64,000 nucleotides of DNA from Spongisporangium articulatum (GCF_044465595.1 NZ_JBITLV010000005.1:248001-312000), one strand, 5' to 3'; positions 1 through 8,158 are shown, counted from the first letter of the stretch. A program made the numbers and translations. The notes: a model not told the origin generated them from the letters alone.

Positions 1-43
1 CGGGCTCAGCGGTAAGGGTCGTCGGTACCGGGACTTCCGAGAG

Positions 44-175
44 TCACGCGCGGGTGTTCGGGAGCGTCGGGTACCAGTGGTCCCGCTCAGCGGAGCTGAG
101 CTTGCGGGAGTCGGCGCCGAAGAACGGCGCGAGCGCTGCGATTGCCAGGATGAAGAGGATCAATGCGATAGCCAT
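44..175 (-). CDS. Small hydrophobic membrane peptide (43 aa)
   Basis: This short frame begins MAIALILFIL and continues with a hydrophobic stretch over residues 1-20, followed by a polar tail (ADSRKLSSAERDHW). That is one N-terminal membrane helix with a short soluble C-terminus. It starts about 60 bases from, and divergent to, the GTG of the MocR-type regulator, so the two probably share a control region. I do not recognise a family. The clean split between helix and charged tail, and the ATG start, make it more likely real than chance, but no ribosome binding site is obvious. Confidence 0.5.
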   Translation of the reverse strand: MAIALILFILAIAALAPFFGADSRKLSSAERDHWYPTLPNTRA

Positions 176-234
176 GACTCCATCCTAGTGACTTTGGCAT
201 TGCCATCCATAGCCAATTAGCGGACACTGGCCTG

Positions 235-1761
235 GTGGCCGCCCTCATTGGACCCTTCGAAGACCCGAACAAGAGGCCAATTCGCCCTCAGAGCCGCATT
301 GGCACCCGCGAATTGGTCCCTTTGCTGGGCGAGTGGCGCACGGCCGGCTCCGGGGTGCCGGGCTACCGGGCCCTCGCCGACCGCCTGCGCCTGCTGGTCC
401 TCGAGGGCCGGCTGCCCGTCGGCACGGTGCTGCCCTCGGAGCGCACCCTGGCCACCGCCCTCGACACGAGCCGCACCACCACGACCTCGGCCTACCGGCA
501 GCTGCGCGAGGAGGGGTTCGCGGTCGGCTCGCAGGGCGCCGGCACGTGGACGACGCTGCCCGCCTCCGACCCCGACGTCGTCACCCCGACGTGGCCGATC
601 AACTCGGACGGCGAACCCGGCCCGGGCGGGGGCCGCGGCGACTTCTCGTCGGCGGCCACCGAGGCGCCGCCCCAGCTGTACGTCGCCTACCAGGCCGCGC
701 TCGCCGAGATGCCGCGCTACCTGCCCGGCAACGGGTACGTGACCAGCGGCCTGCCGGTGCTGCGCGAGCGCATCGCCGCGCGGTACACCGAGCGCGGGCT
801 GCCCACCACGGCCGACCAGATCCTGATCACCAACGGCGCCCTGCAGGCCCTGCACCTCGTGCTCGACGTCGTGGCCCAGCGCGGCGACCGGGTGCTCGTG
901 GAGCACCCGACCTACCCGGCGGCCGCCGAGGCGATCAAGGCCCGCGGCGGGCGGCCGGTGCCGTTCCCGGTCGAGACCGGGTGGGACGTCGACCGCGCGC
1001 GCACCCTGCTGCGCCAGACCGGCGCCCAGCTCGCCTACCTGATGCTCGACTTCCACAACCCGACCGGGGCGTTGCTGGACGCGGCCGGACGGCGCCGGCT
1101 GGGTGCCGTGCTCGCCGAGACCGGGTGCACGGCGATCGTCGACGAGACGATGGTCGACCTCGACCTGCGGGAAGCCCTGCACGGGCGGCCGTTCGAGACG
1201 CCGCGGCCGATGGCCTCGTACGTGTCGAGCGAGCAGGTGATCTGCCTCGGCTCGGCGTCGAAGACGCTGTGGGGCGGCCTGCGGATCGGCTGGATCCGGG
1301 CGTCGAAACCGTTGATCCGGCGCCTGGCCATGGCCCGCTCGAACGCCGACCTCGGGTCGCCGGTGCTCGAGCAGCTGGCCTGTGCCCACCTGATCGACAA
1401 CCTGGAGCCGGTGGTGACGGCCCGGCGCCTCGAGCTGGCCCGGCGCTGCCTGGCCCTGCGCGACGCGCTGGCCTCGGCCCTGCCCGAGTGGGACGTCCCC
1501 CTGCCCGACGGCGGCATGTCCCTGTGGGCGCACCTGCCCGAGCCCCGCTCGACCCAGGTCGCGGCGTCGGCCCGCGCGCTCGGCGTCCGGCTGGCTCCCG
1601 GCCCGCACTTCGGGCTGGACGGCGCGTTCGAGTCGCGGCTGCGGCTGCCGTTCGCGCGGCCCGTCGAGGACCTGCTGCCGATGGTCGGGTTGCTCGCGCG
1701 GGCGTGGGGTTCGACGGGCGGGCTGGACCTGGTGGACGACGACGAGCTCACCACCGTCTGA
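235..1761 (+). CDS. MocR/PdxR-type regulator: GntR helix-turn-helix fused to a class I aminotransferase domain
   Basis: A winged-helix GntR DNA-binding region lies at about residues 35-100 (PGYRALADRLRLLVLEG, then LPSERTLATAL). It is joined to a fold-type I aminotransferase domain. The PLP-binding lysine is K343 in LGSASKTLWGGLRIGW, and LDFHNPTG is the usual cofactor-pocket motif. MocR proteins use bound PLP or a related ligand to switch transcription, often of B6, GABA or other amine genes, and commonly autoregulate. The chosen GTG gives a full-length family member. The divergent small peptide gene is the only close candidate target. The fold assignment is firm; the effector is unknown. Confidence 0.88.
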   Translation: MAALIGPFEDPNKRPIRPQSRIGTRELVPLLGEWRTAGSGVPGYRALADRLRLLVLEGRLPVGTVLPSERTLATALDTSRTTTTSAYRQLREEGFAVGSQGAGTWTTLPASDPDVVTPTWPINSDGEPGPGGGRGDFSSAATEAPPQLYVAYQAALAEMPRYLPGNGYVTSGLPVLRERIAARYTERGLPTTADQILITNGALQALHLVLDVVAQRGDRVLVEHPTYPAAAEAIKARGGRPVPFPVETGWDVDRARTLLRQTGAQLAYLMLDFHNPTGALLDAAGRRRLGAVLAETGCTAIVDETMVDLDLREALHGRPFETPRPMASYVSSEQVICLGSASKTLWGGLRIGWIRASKPLIRRLAMARSNADLGSPVLEQLACAHLIDNLEPVVTARRLELARRCLALRDALASALPEWDVPLPDGGMSLWAHLPEPRSTQVAASARALGVRLAPGPHFGLDGAFESRLRLPFARPVEDLLPMVGLLARAWGSTGGLDLVDDDELTTV

Positions 1762-1830
1762 TTCCCGCCGGGAACGTCCGGGTCACCTGCGTGGTTGACG
1801 AGGGCGTAACCAGTTAGGGAGGTAGTGAGA

Positions 1831-2502
1831 ATGCTGTTCGGCAGTGCGATGAAGACGACGATGGTGGCTCCGGAGAGGGCCCTGCGGGGTCGTTCTTCGC
1901 GGGAGTACGCGGTGCCGCAGACCCATGCGGTGCTCGGTACCCCGTTGGCCGGCCCGTGGCCCGAGGGCACCGAGGTGCTGTACGTCGCGATGGGCTGTTT
2001 CTGGGGCGCCGAGAAGGCGTTCTGGTCGGTGCCGGGCGTCGTGACGACGGCCGTCGGGTACCAGGGCGGGTTCACCGCCAACCCGACGTACGAGGAGACG
2101 TGCACCGGTCTGACCGGGCACACGGAGACGGTTCTCGTGGCCTACGACCCGTCCGTGGTGACGGCGGCGGACCTGATGAAGGTCTTCTGGGAGCACCACG
2201 ACCCGACCCAGGGCTTCCGGCAGGGCAACGACCTCGGCACCCAGTACCGCTCGGCCGTGTTCTGGACGACGGACGAGCAGAAGGCCGCCTACGAGGCGAC
2301 CCGGGCCGCGTTCCAGGACGAGCTGACCCGGTACCGGTACGGGTCGATCACGACCGAGGGGCGCCCGGCCTCCGAGGCCGGAGAGTTCTTCTACGCCGAG
2401 GGTTATCACCAGCAGTACCTGTACAAGGTGCCGAACGGGTACTGCCCCGACCACGGCACGGGCGTCTCGTGCCCGGTCGGCCTGGGCGTGCGGGCCGAGT
2501 AG
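1831..2502 (+). CDS. msrA: Peptide methionine-(S)-S-oxide reductase MsrA
   Basis: This cytosolic repair enzyme reduces methionine-S-sulfoxide in proteins, using thioredoxin. The catalytic motif MGCFWGAEKAFW places the sulfenic-acid cysteine at C56, and the C-terminal segment NGYCPDHGTGVSCPVG carries the resolving cysteines. HTETVLVAYDP and EHHDPTQGFRQGNDLGTQYR are conserved MsrA blocks. The ATG at 1831 is preferred over the in-frame GTG at 1825 because GGGAGG (1817-1822) is correctly spaced only for the ATG. The roughly 45-residue extension before the catalytic core is usual for actinobacterial MsrA. A strong hairpin follows the stop. Confidence 0.95.
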   Translation: MLFGSAMKTTMVAPERALRGRSSREYAVPQTHAVLGTPLAGPWPEGTEVLYVAMGCFWGAEKAFWSVPGVVTTAVGYQGGFTANPTYEETCTGLTGHTETVLVAYDPSVVTAADLMKVFWEHHDPTQGFRQGNDLGTQYRSAVFWTTDEQKAAYEATRAAFQDELTRYRYGSITTEGRPASEAGEFFYAEGYHQQYLYKVPNGYCPDHGTGVSCPVGLGVRAE

Positions 2503-2514
2503 TCCCCGACATCC

Positions 2515-2563
2515 GATCCGAAGCGGTTCGGCCCCTGTTGGTGGGGTCGAACCGCTTCGGATC
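2515..2563. terminator. Bidirectional hairpin between msrA and the convergent kinase-fold gene
   Basis: Perfect 16-base arms at 2515-2530 and 2548-2563 (gatccgaagcggttcg and its complement) surround a 17-base loop that itself contains cccc/gggg. It sits exactly between two convergent genes. There is no clear U-run, as is common for terminators in very GC-rich actinomycetes. Confidence 0.8.
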
Positions 2564-2573
2564 ACACGGGGTA

Positions 2574-3392
2574 CTAGAGGCCGATGAGCGCCACCGCGCG
2601 CCCGTAGCGCTCAGCCTCGTCCCCCACGTCCAGCCCAGGGGTGCCGGACAGGACGCGATCGTTCGTGGTGGCCATGCGGAACAACAGGGCACGGGCAACG
2701 GCCGCTACCGGTACGTCCAGGGTTTCCAGCAGCGACGCAGGAGCCGCGTGCCAACACAGCGCGTCCGCGACGACGACGCCCTCGGCGTACGCGGGCGGTC
2801 GCCAGTAGGGCGAGATATCGATGATGGCCGGAGGCATCCCGACGGCGAAGAGGACGTTCCCGGTCAGGTCGCCATGCACGAGCTGCGATCGTCCCAGGGG
2901 CGCCAGGGCCGGGCGCAACCGCCGAACCAAGTCGTCGAACTCCGGGCGGAAGCCTGCGTCGGCCTCACCCCACGCCACCCGGTCGGCACGCGCCCAGGAA
3001 TCCTCGCGTGATGCGAGGAACCCGGGACGCTCGACGTGTCCGACGGCCCGGTGAAAGGCGCGGGCCGCGGCCAGGATCGCGGACCAGGTCGTCCCGTCGG
3101 AGAAGTCGGGTTCGTGGCCCTCGACCCGATGCGTGGCCGACCATCCCGCACAGGTCCAGGCGCCGGTGCGAGTGCGAGCCGGCGCGGCGAGTCGGAAGCC
3201 GTCCGGCACGACGTCCGCGAACGCTTCGGCGAGCCATGCGTGCGTCGGGCCCTGGACGGGCTTGAAGACCAGGTCACCCGCAGCCCAGGAACTGCCCTGG
3301 CCACCAGGTAGTCGCCGTGCGGGCCCGGCGGCACCGAAGGCGTCCAGCACGGCCGGCGACGGGTGGGCGGACGGCATCTTGCGCCCGCTCAT
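2574..3392 (-). CDS. Aminoglycoside-phosphotransferase-fold protein, TIGR02569-like actinobacterial family
   Basis: This 272-aa protein has a kinase-like catalytic motif, LVHGDLTGNVLF, and a later IIDISPYWRPPAYAEG that fits the DxD/metal region of APH-type kinases. The N-terminal part (GGQGSSWAAGDLVFKPV) resembles the nucleotide-binding lobe. Size and motif spacing match the uncharacterised actinobacterial family TIGR02569. The substrate is unknown and drug resistance should not be assumed. The start at 3392 gives the ATGA overlap with the MerR stop, so the two are translationally coupled; a later Met (MPSAHP) is an alternative. Confidence 0.75.
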   Translation of the reverse strand: MSGRKMPSAHPSPAVLDAFGAAGPARRLPGGQGSSWAAGDLVFKPVQGPTHAWLAEAFADVVPDGFRLAAPARTRTGAWTCAGWSATHRVEGHEPDFSDGTTWSAILAAARAFHRAVGHVERPGFLASREDSWARADRVAWGEADAGFRPEFDDLVRRLRPALAPLGRSQLVHGDLTGNVLFAVGMPPAIIDISPYWRPPAYAEGVVVADALCWHAAPASLLETLDVPVAAVARALLFRMATTNDRVLSGTPGLDVGDEAERYGRAVALIGL

Positions 3393-4159
3393 GGCCGCCG
3401 ACGTTCGATCATCGTCCAGCCGGTCCAGCCACGATCCTCGAGGAGTTCCAGGAGTCGCGGGGCGCACGGGAACGACTCGAGGAACGCGGCGTCGAGCAGG
3501 TCGATCAGGTCCGGGTCGAGCGGTCGGTGGGTCTCGACGTCGGCCGCCGCGGCGCTCGCCGTCTCGAGGAAAGCGGCCACCCGGTCGGCGATCTCGTCCA
3601 TCCGCGGATCGTCGGGGGCGACGTCGACCGCCTCCTCCAGTTCGTGGAAGAACGCCCGGACCACCTCGTCCTCGATCTGCTGCCGCTTCACGGCCATGAG
3701 TTCGGGCACCAGGTCCGGGACCGCCGCCGAGATGAGGATCCAGCTGTCCCGCTCGACATCGACGAACCGCTCCCGGAAACCGAGCTCGCGCAGCCGTTCG
3801 AAGTAGGCGACGGCCTCGGGGGCGAGCGCCAGGCTGTCGCCGGCCGCCAGCTGGGCGATGCGTTCGCGGTGCTGCTGCCGGTCGTCGATCTCCTGCCGCA
3901 GGCGCCGGTCGATGTCGTGGACGGCGGCGGCGAAGTCGGCTGGGTCGGCGTCCAGCAGCTCCTCCACGCGCGACAGCGGCACGCCGGCCTCGGCCAGCGT
4001 GCGGATCCGGATCAGCTCGACGACGGCCGCCGCGCCGTAGCGGCGGTACCCGGAGTGGTCGCGTTCCGGCTCGGGCAGCAGCCCCTTGGCGTGGTAGTGC
4101 CGGACGGCGCGCACCGTGACTCCGGCGTAGGACGCCAGCTGGCCGATGGTGAGCATCAT
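3389..4159 (-). CDS. MerR-family transcriptional regulator with a long effector domain
   Basis: The N-terminal MerR helix-turn-helix (LTIGQLASYAGVTVRAVRHY, then HAKGLLPEPERDHSGYRRY) occupies residues 3-45. It is followed by the dimerisation coiled coil and a C-terminal alpha-helical domain of about 130 residues with no cysteines placed as in metal sensors. That suggests a drug- or small-molecule-type MerR protein. It is co-transcribed with the downstream kinase-fold gene through a 4-base overlap. A dyad with MerR-type geometry lies just upstream, so autoregulation is likely. Either of two adjacent Met codons could be the start. Confidence 0.9.
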   Translation of the reverse strand: MMLTIGQLASYAGVTVRAVRHYHAKGLLPEPERDHSGYRRYGAAAVVELIRIRTLAEAGVPLSRVEELLDADPADFAAAVHDIDRRLRQEIDDRQQHRERIAQLAAGDSLALAPEAVAYFERLRELGFRERFVDVERDSWILISAAVPDLVPELMAVKRQQIEDEVVRAFFHELEEAVDVAPDDPRMDEIADRVAAFLETASAAAADVETHRPLDPDLIDLLDAAFLESFPCAPRLLELLEDRGWTGWTMIERRRP

Positions 4160-4175
4160 GAGAAGACTGTCGGAC

Positions 4176-4196
4176 CCTGACGCTGCGTCAAGGTCA
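4176..4196 (-). promoter_or_regulatory. MerR-type operator overlapping the MerR promoter
   Basis: A near-perfect dyad has 9-base half sites ACCCTGACG and CGTCAAGGT (8 of 9 paired) separated by CTG. Read on the minus strand it contains TTGACG as a -35 element, with the dyad filling the spacer toward a weak -10 directly before the MerR start. That long-spacer arrangement is what MerR proteins act on. The same region could also affect the divergent gene at 4230. Confidence 0.65.
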
Positions 4197-4229
4197 AGCC
4201 CCGAGGACGGTCGGGCCTAGGCTGGCGAG

Positions 4230-4571
4230 GTGTTGTTGCAGCGGATCGAACTGGCGGCCTCCCCCGGGCAGGCGGCCGGTCTCGAGTCCGCGCTGATCGA
4301 GGTCCGCCAGCGGGTGTTCTCCTCGCCCGGCTTCCGTGGGTTCACGGTGCGCCAGGGCGTCGAGCGACCGGACGTGTACCTGGTCGACGTCCTGTGGGAG
4401 ACCCCGGACGAGCTGCTGGAGCACGGCGAGTCGGGCCGGTTCGACCGTTGCTGGGCGCCGGCGCAGCCGTTCCTCGCCAGGCCGCCGCGGGTGGACCACT
4501 TCACCGAGAAGCCCGCACTCGACCTGCACGGCCCCGGCGTGATCACCGACCTGGCCTGGCTGGGCGACTGA
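4230..4571 (+). CDS. Small protein with antibiotic-biosynthesis-monooxygenase (ABM)-like fold
   Basis: This 113-aa protein opens with LLQRIELAASPGQAAGLESAL and then FSSPGFRGFTVRQGVERPDVYLVDVLWETPDELLEH. This beta-alpha-beta pattern is typical of dimeric alpha/beta-barrel ABM/EthD-type proteins, which range from heme or quinol oxygenases to stress proteins. No specific catalytic residue can be assigned. It starts at a GTG divergent from the MerR gene and may belong to its regulon. Family-level call only. Confidence 0.6.
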   Translation: MLLQRIELAASPGQAAGLESALIEVRQRVFSSPGFRGFTVRQGVERPDVYLVDVLWETPDELLEHGESGRFDRCWAPAQPFLARPPRVDHFTEKPALDLHGPGVITDLAWLGD

Positions 4572-4663
4572 CACCGCTAACGGGGCATTTCCGGGCCCTC
4601 CCAGCGACTCAGAACTACCCCGATCCGGGCCCACCCGCGACCGCTCGCTGACATGCTGCCCCG

Positions 4664-5281
4664 ATGACCGACCTGGGGGAACCGGCCGTCCGGTCCGACC
4701 GGCGCCCACGGCCTTTCGCGATCGCCACCGGCACCGTCGTGCTGGCGGCCGCGCTCGGGCAGCTCGCACCGGGCGGCTACATCGCCTGGCGGTGGGCGTT
4801 CGGACACGGATACGCCGACCTGGCCCTCGCGGGAGTCCTGGCGATCCCCGCGGTCGGGCTCCGGAAGACGGCACGCTGGTGGACGACGTCCCTCAAGGTC
4901 GTCGGGCTCACCCTGTCCGGTCTCGCGCTGGTGTTCGGCCTCTACGGCGCCCTGTGCCTGTCATGGCTCGGCGGGCACTTCCACCTGGCCCGTACGTCGC
5001 CGGCCCCCCACCGGCCGTACACGCTGCGCGTCTACGAGGGCGACTACGTGCTGGACCAGGTGTGGCAGCTGTCGATCCGCAGCGGGTCCGGACCGACCTC
5101 CCGCGAATGGGTGTTCGGCTGCCTGCTCGGCGACGACGCCTACAACGCGTTCACCTCGGCCGAATGGCTGGACGCCGGGCACATCGTGGTCATGACCAGC
5201 GACCCGACCCGGCGCCACGTCGTCACCGTCGACGGGAACGGGCACCCGCACGGCCGCGTCGGCACATACGGCGGGTGCTGA
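4664..5281 (+). CDS. Hypothetical membrane protein with three N-terminal helices
   Basis: This 205-aa protein has predicted membrane segments near residues 20-40 (AIATGTVVLAAALGQLAPGG), 52-68 and 78-100 (VVGLTLSGLALVFGLYGALC). A soluble, probably extracytoplasmic, domain of about 100 residues follows, with beta-rich stretches (YTLRVYEGDYVLDQVWQLSI, HIVVMTSDP). The two C-terminal-domain cysteines (GCLLG and the last residue) could pair. I do not recognise the family. It is separated by one base from the end of the convergent small SAP-like gene. Confidence 0.65.
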   Translation: MTDLGEPAVRSDRRPRPFAIATGTVVLAAALGQLAPGGYIAWRWAFGHGYADLALAGVLAIPAVGLRKTARWWTTSLKVVGLTLSGLALVFGLYGALCLSWLGGHFHLARTSPAPHRPYTLRVYEGDYVLDQVWQLSIRSGSGPTSREWVFGCLLGDDAYNAFTSAEWLDAGHIVVMTSDPTRRHVVTVDGNGHPHGRVGTYGGC

Positions 5282-5282
5282 G

Positions 5283-5555
5283 TCAGCTGTTGCGCAGGGC
5301 CTTCACGAGCTCGGACTTGCTCATCGACGACCGACCGGACACCCCGATCTCGGCGGCCCGCGAGCGCAGCTCCTTCACGGTCCACTCGTCGTAGGCCGGC
5401 GAGTGGCCGCCCTTCGCGCCGACCGCCTTGCGGGACGTGTTCGCCGCGGCGTTCGCGATGCGGGCGGACTTCTGCTTGCTGTTGCCCTCGTCGCGCAGCT
5501 TCTCGTAGAGCTCCGGGTCCTTCACGCTGGGCCCCGGCGTCTTCCGACTCGGCAT
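5283..5555 (-). CDS. Small basic protein with C-terminal Rho-N/SAP-like helix-extended-helix domain
   Basis: This 90-aa protein has a Lys/Arg-rich N-terminal half (KTPGPSVKDPELYEKLRDEG, then SKQKSARIANAAAN) similar to the actinobacterial DUF7218 type. It ends with YDEWTVKELRSRAAEIGVSG and MSKSELVKALRN, the two-helix pattern of Rho-N/SAP/LEM-like nucleic-acid-binding domains. The start is fixed by GGAGG on the minus strand about 7 bases before the ATG at 5555; longer frames upstream are shadows of the FG-GAP gene. It is probably a nucleoid- or RNA-associated small protein, but its function is unproven. Confidence 0.75.
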   Translation of the reverse strand: MPSRKTPGPSVKDPELYEKLRDEGNSKQKSARIANAAANTSRKAVGAKGGHSPAYDEWTVKELRSRAAEIGVSGRSSMSKSELVKALRNS

Positions 5556-5648
5556 GGCCAACCTCCATGGCTCGACGACGTACCAGGTCACCGGTGTATC
5601 GCCGCTCAACCGGCACCGCATGTTCACCCGGCCGGTTACATTCGGTAG

Positions 5649-7121
5649 ATGCAGCGACACCTTGTGCGACAGCGTTGTCGGCGCGGCAGCCTGGTCGCGG
5701 CCGCGACCATCGGGCTGACGACGATCGCCGCGGGACAGGCCGTCGCGTTCGACCGGATCACCGCGGTCGGCCTGCCCGGGATCGGCGGCGGCGAGGTGCA
5801 CACCCGTGAGCAGGGCGGGTTCCGGCAGACGCTGACCCGCGCCGCCTTCCCCGGGCTCCAGCAGCGCAGCAACACCGCCTTCGGCGCCGCGGTGGCGATC
5901 GGCGACCTGGACGGCAACGGCGAGATGGACGTGGCGGTCGGCGACCCGAACACGAGCGCCTCGGGCCAGGACGGCGAGGTCGACCTCTTCTTCCAGGAGA
6001 ACGCCCGGTTCCCGGCCACGTCGTTCCAGGTGGTCCGCCCGGACGGCACGGCCCACGACCGGTTCGGCGCCGCCGTCGCCCTCAGTCGCCGCGGTGACGA
6101 GTACGGCCCGGTCACCGACCTCTGGGTCGGGGCCCCCGGTACCGACGTGGACGGCGTCCCGGACGCCGGGGCGGTCTACCACTACATCGTCACGCAGGTC
6201 GAGAACGACCAGCCGACGGTCGTTCTCGCGCAGACCCTGACCCAGGACACGACCGAGGTCGGCGGCGTGCTGGAGCCGGACGACCGGTTCGGCAGCGTGC
6301 TGGCCCCGGCCACCAGCGGGGTCGTCGTGGGCGTGCCCGACGAGGACATCGGCACCGCGACCGACGCGGGGGCGATGCAGCGCATCCGGATCGACCCGGA
6401 CACCGGGGACCTGCTGACCGGCCAGATCTTCAACCAGGACATCAAGGGTGTGCCCGGTAAGGCCGAGGCGGGTGACCGGTTCGGCGCGGCTGTTTCGGAG
6501 GACGGCCTGCTGGTCGGCATCCCCGGCGAGGACGTGACCGCTCCCGACGGCAGCACCCTCGAGAACGCCGGCGCCGTACAGACCTTCACGGCGAACAACG
6601 GCCTGAGCAACATGCTGAAGCCTCTGCACTACCGCACCCAGGACAGCCCGGACCAGCCCGGCAAGGCCGAGGCGGGCGACCAGTTCGGGGCTGCGGTGGC
6701 CACCGGCATCTACGACTGCGACGAGGTCACCCTGGCCGCCGTGGGCGCCCCCGGCGAGGACCTCGGTTCACGCACCAACGCCGGGGCCGTAACCCTCTTC
6801 CGGGCCGGTGACGGCGGCCCCCCGTGCTCCACCCGCATGCTGTGGCAGGGGCACGGCCTGACCGGCCGGGCCGAGCCGGGCGACCGCACGGGCGCGACGC
6901 TGGGCACGATGAACGGTGACCCGGAGGCCGAGGAGAACCGGCACGACCTCCTCGCGGTCGGCGTCCCGGGTGAGGACATCGAGGCCAAGGGCGTCGTCGA
7001 CACCGGCCGGGTCATGACGTGGTACCTGGAAACGTCGTCGGCGTACGGGCTGCCGGACGGGACGGGCGACGACGAGCCGGGCGCCCGCTACGGCACCGTG
7101 CTCGGGCTGGAGACCTCCTGA
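5649..7121 (+). CDS. Secreted FG-GAP/integrin-alpha-type beta-propeller protein A (490 aa)
   Basis: The signal peptide covers residues 1-33 (basic MQRHLVRQRCRR, hydrophobic core, cleavage near AVA-F). The mature protein is a chain of FG-GAP blades. The first carries the calcium-loop motif DLDGNGEMD (86-94); later ones repeat DRFGAAV and GVPGKAEAGDRFG, each paired with a (V/I)G(V/A)P(G/D)ED strand. Its only mature cysteines, C357 and C393, match a pair found in all six paralogues in this window. Such propellers act outside the cell as adhesion or carbohydrate-binding domains. It stands alone, away from the main cluster, and ends before a hairpin. Confidence 0.88.
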   Translation: MQRHLVRQRCRRGSLVAAATIGLTTIAAGQAVAFDRITAVGLPGIGGGEVHTREQGGFRQTLTRAAFPGLQQRSNTAFGAAVAIGDLDGNGEMDVAVGDPNTSASGQDGEVDLFFQENARFPATSFQVVRPDGTAHDRFGAAVALSRRGDEYGPVTDLWVGAPGTDVDGVPDAGAVYHYIVTQVENDQPTVVLAQTLTQDTTEVGGVLEPDDRFGSVLAPATSGVVVGVPDEDIGTATDAGAMQRIRIDPDTGDLLTGQIFNQDIKGVPGKAEAGDRFGAAVSEDGLLVGIPGEDVTAPDGSTLENAGAVQTFTANNGLSNMLKPLHYRTQDSPDQPGKAEAGDQFGAAVATGIYDCDEVTLAAVGAPGEDLGSRTNAGAVTLFRAGDGGPPCSTRMLWQGHGLTGRAEPGDRTGATLGTMNGDPEAEENRHDLLAVGVPGEDIEAKGVVDTGRVMTWYLETSSAYGLPDGTGDDEPGARYGTVLGLETS

Positions 7122-7132
7122 CCGAACGGCTC

Positions 7133-7176
7133 GACCGACGGTGAGGCCGCCCCCGCACGCCCCCGCACCATCGGTC
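7133..7176 (+). terminator. Imperfect hairpin after FG-GAP gene A
   Basis: The 11-base arms gaccgacggtg (7133-7143) and caccatcggtc (7166-7176) pair at 10 of 11 positions around a C-rich loop, between the FG-GAP stop and the next GTG start. Confidence 0.45.
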
Positions 7177-7191
7177 TGATGCACTACTCCC

Positions 7192-8103
7192 GTGACCTTC
7201 GCCGAACCCGCGCCCACCTGCAGCGCCCTGTCGGCCGCAGCCGGTGAGCCGCTGGCCGGCAGCGCGCCGGTCCGCCGGGCCTGGGCGCTGGTCGAGCACC
7301 CGGGCCCGTGGGGTCGCGACGCCCTCCTCGACTCCCCCTGGCCGGACGGCGAGGGCGCCCGGCTGGAGCCGCTCGCCGACAGCTCGGGGGTCAAGGTGCT
7401 GCTCGCCCGCCGGCACCGCACGCGCCCGGCGGACGGCGTCCCGCCCGAGCCGTGGGTGACCCTCGCCCACGTGGGCCCGCAGGGCTGGGTCGTGGGCGCG
7501 CGGGTGCCGCTGCCCGAGCTGGAGAAGCTGCCGCTGGACGACGTCGCGGCCGGACGGCGGCCCGTGGGCTGGTCGGACGTCCCCGGCGTGTGGGGGGTCT
7601 GCACGCACGGCGTCCGCGACCAGTGCTGCGCCCGGCTGGGGCGCCCCGTGGCCGCGACCCTGAACGACCTCGATCCCGAGAACACCTGGGAGATAAGTCA
7701 TTCCGGTGGGCACCGGATGGCCGGGGTGGTGCTGGCGCTGCCCGAGGGACAGGTCTACGGCCGGGTCGAGGGCCGGCACGTCGTGGGCCTGGCGGCGGCC
7801 CGGGCGTCGGGCGAGGTGCTGCCCGAGCTGCTGCGCGGTTCGTCCTGGCTGGGCGAGCCCGAGCAGGCGGCGGACGTCGCGCTGCGGCTCTTCCTCGGCA
7901 CCGCCGGGCGCGAACTGCGGGCCACGACCTGGGAGTCGAGCGAGACGCTCGGCGACGCAACCGTTCTCACCCGCTGGACGTCGTCCACCGGGGCCTGGGT
8001 CGTCCCGGTGCGCCGGGAGGCGCTGCCCGAGCGGCCGGGCTCGTGCGGCAAGGCCCCCGAGCCGGCGTCCGCATGGTTCGCCGGCCCTCCGACCCGACCC
8101 TGA
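7192..8103 (+). CDS. Sucrase/ferredoxin-like family protein (thioredoxin-fold, Cys-rich)
   Basis: This 303-aa protein carries the family signature WGVCTHGVRDQCCARLGRP at about residues 134-152, with the Cys-His and CC pair expected of a thioredoxin-like [2Fe-2S] or sulfur-handling site. HSGGHRMAGVVLALPEGQVY near 165-185 is the second conserved block. An early cysteine lies in APTCSAL. Family members (Pfam Suc_Fer-like) are cytosolic; despite the name, sucrase activity is doubtful and the fold resembles thioredoxin-type ferredoxins. The GTG start gives normal length. No operon partner is obvious. Confidence 0.82.
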   Translation: MTFAEPAPTCSALSAAAGEPLAGSAPVRRAWALVEHPGPWGRDALLDSPWPDGEGARLEPLADSSGVKVLLARRHRTRPADGVPPEPWVTLAHVGPQGWVVGARVPLPELEKLPLDDVAAGRRPVGWSDVPGVWGVCTHGVRDQCCARLGRPVAATLNDLDPENTWEISHSGGHRMAGVVLALPEGQVYGRVEGRHVVGLAAARASGEVLPELLRGSSWLGEPEQAADVALRLFLGTAGRELRATTWESSETLGDATVLTRWTSSTGAWVVPVRREALPERPGSCGKAPEPASAWFAGPPTRP

Positions 8104-8123
8104 ACCCATCACGGTCATCACTG

Positions 8124-8158
8124 GTCATACCGGCATACCGCCTCGTATGCTCGTATGC
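8124..8158 (+). promoter_or_regulatory. Probable VapB operator: two direct and inverted CATAC/GTATG half-sites
   Basis: GTCATACCG (8124-8132) and GCATACCG (8133-8140) are followed by two tandem copies of TCGTATGC (8143-8150, 8151-8158), so four half-sites form a larger dyad. A perfect inner palindrome is GCATAC-N6-GTATGC (8133-8150). The array abuts the preferred antitoxin ATG at 8159, as expected for autoregulation by a ribbon-helix-helix antitoxin. Confidence 0.6.

Noticed and set aside
217..1608. Long open frame on the minus strand opposite the MocR gene
   Set aside because: It is a codon-position shadow typical of high-GC DNA (Arg/Gly/Ala-rich, no domain), while the plus-strand frame has recognisable GntR and aminotransferase motifs. 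Many similar long antisense frames (for example 10128-13502 and 15669-17348) were rejected for the same reason.
2574..3392. Aminoglycoside resistance gene
   Set aside because: The kinase-like HGDLTGN motif is shared by many families; size and context fit an uncharacterised actinobacterial family, and nothing indicates drug modification.
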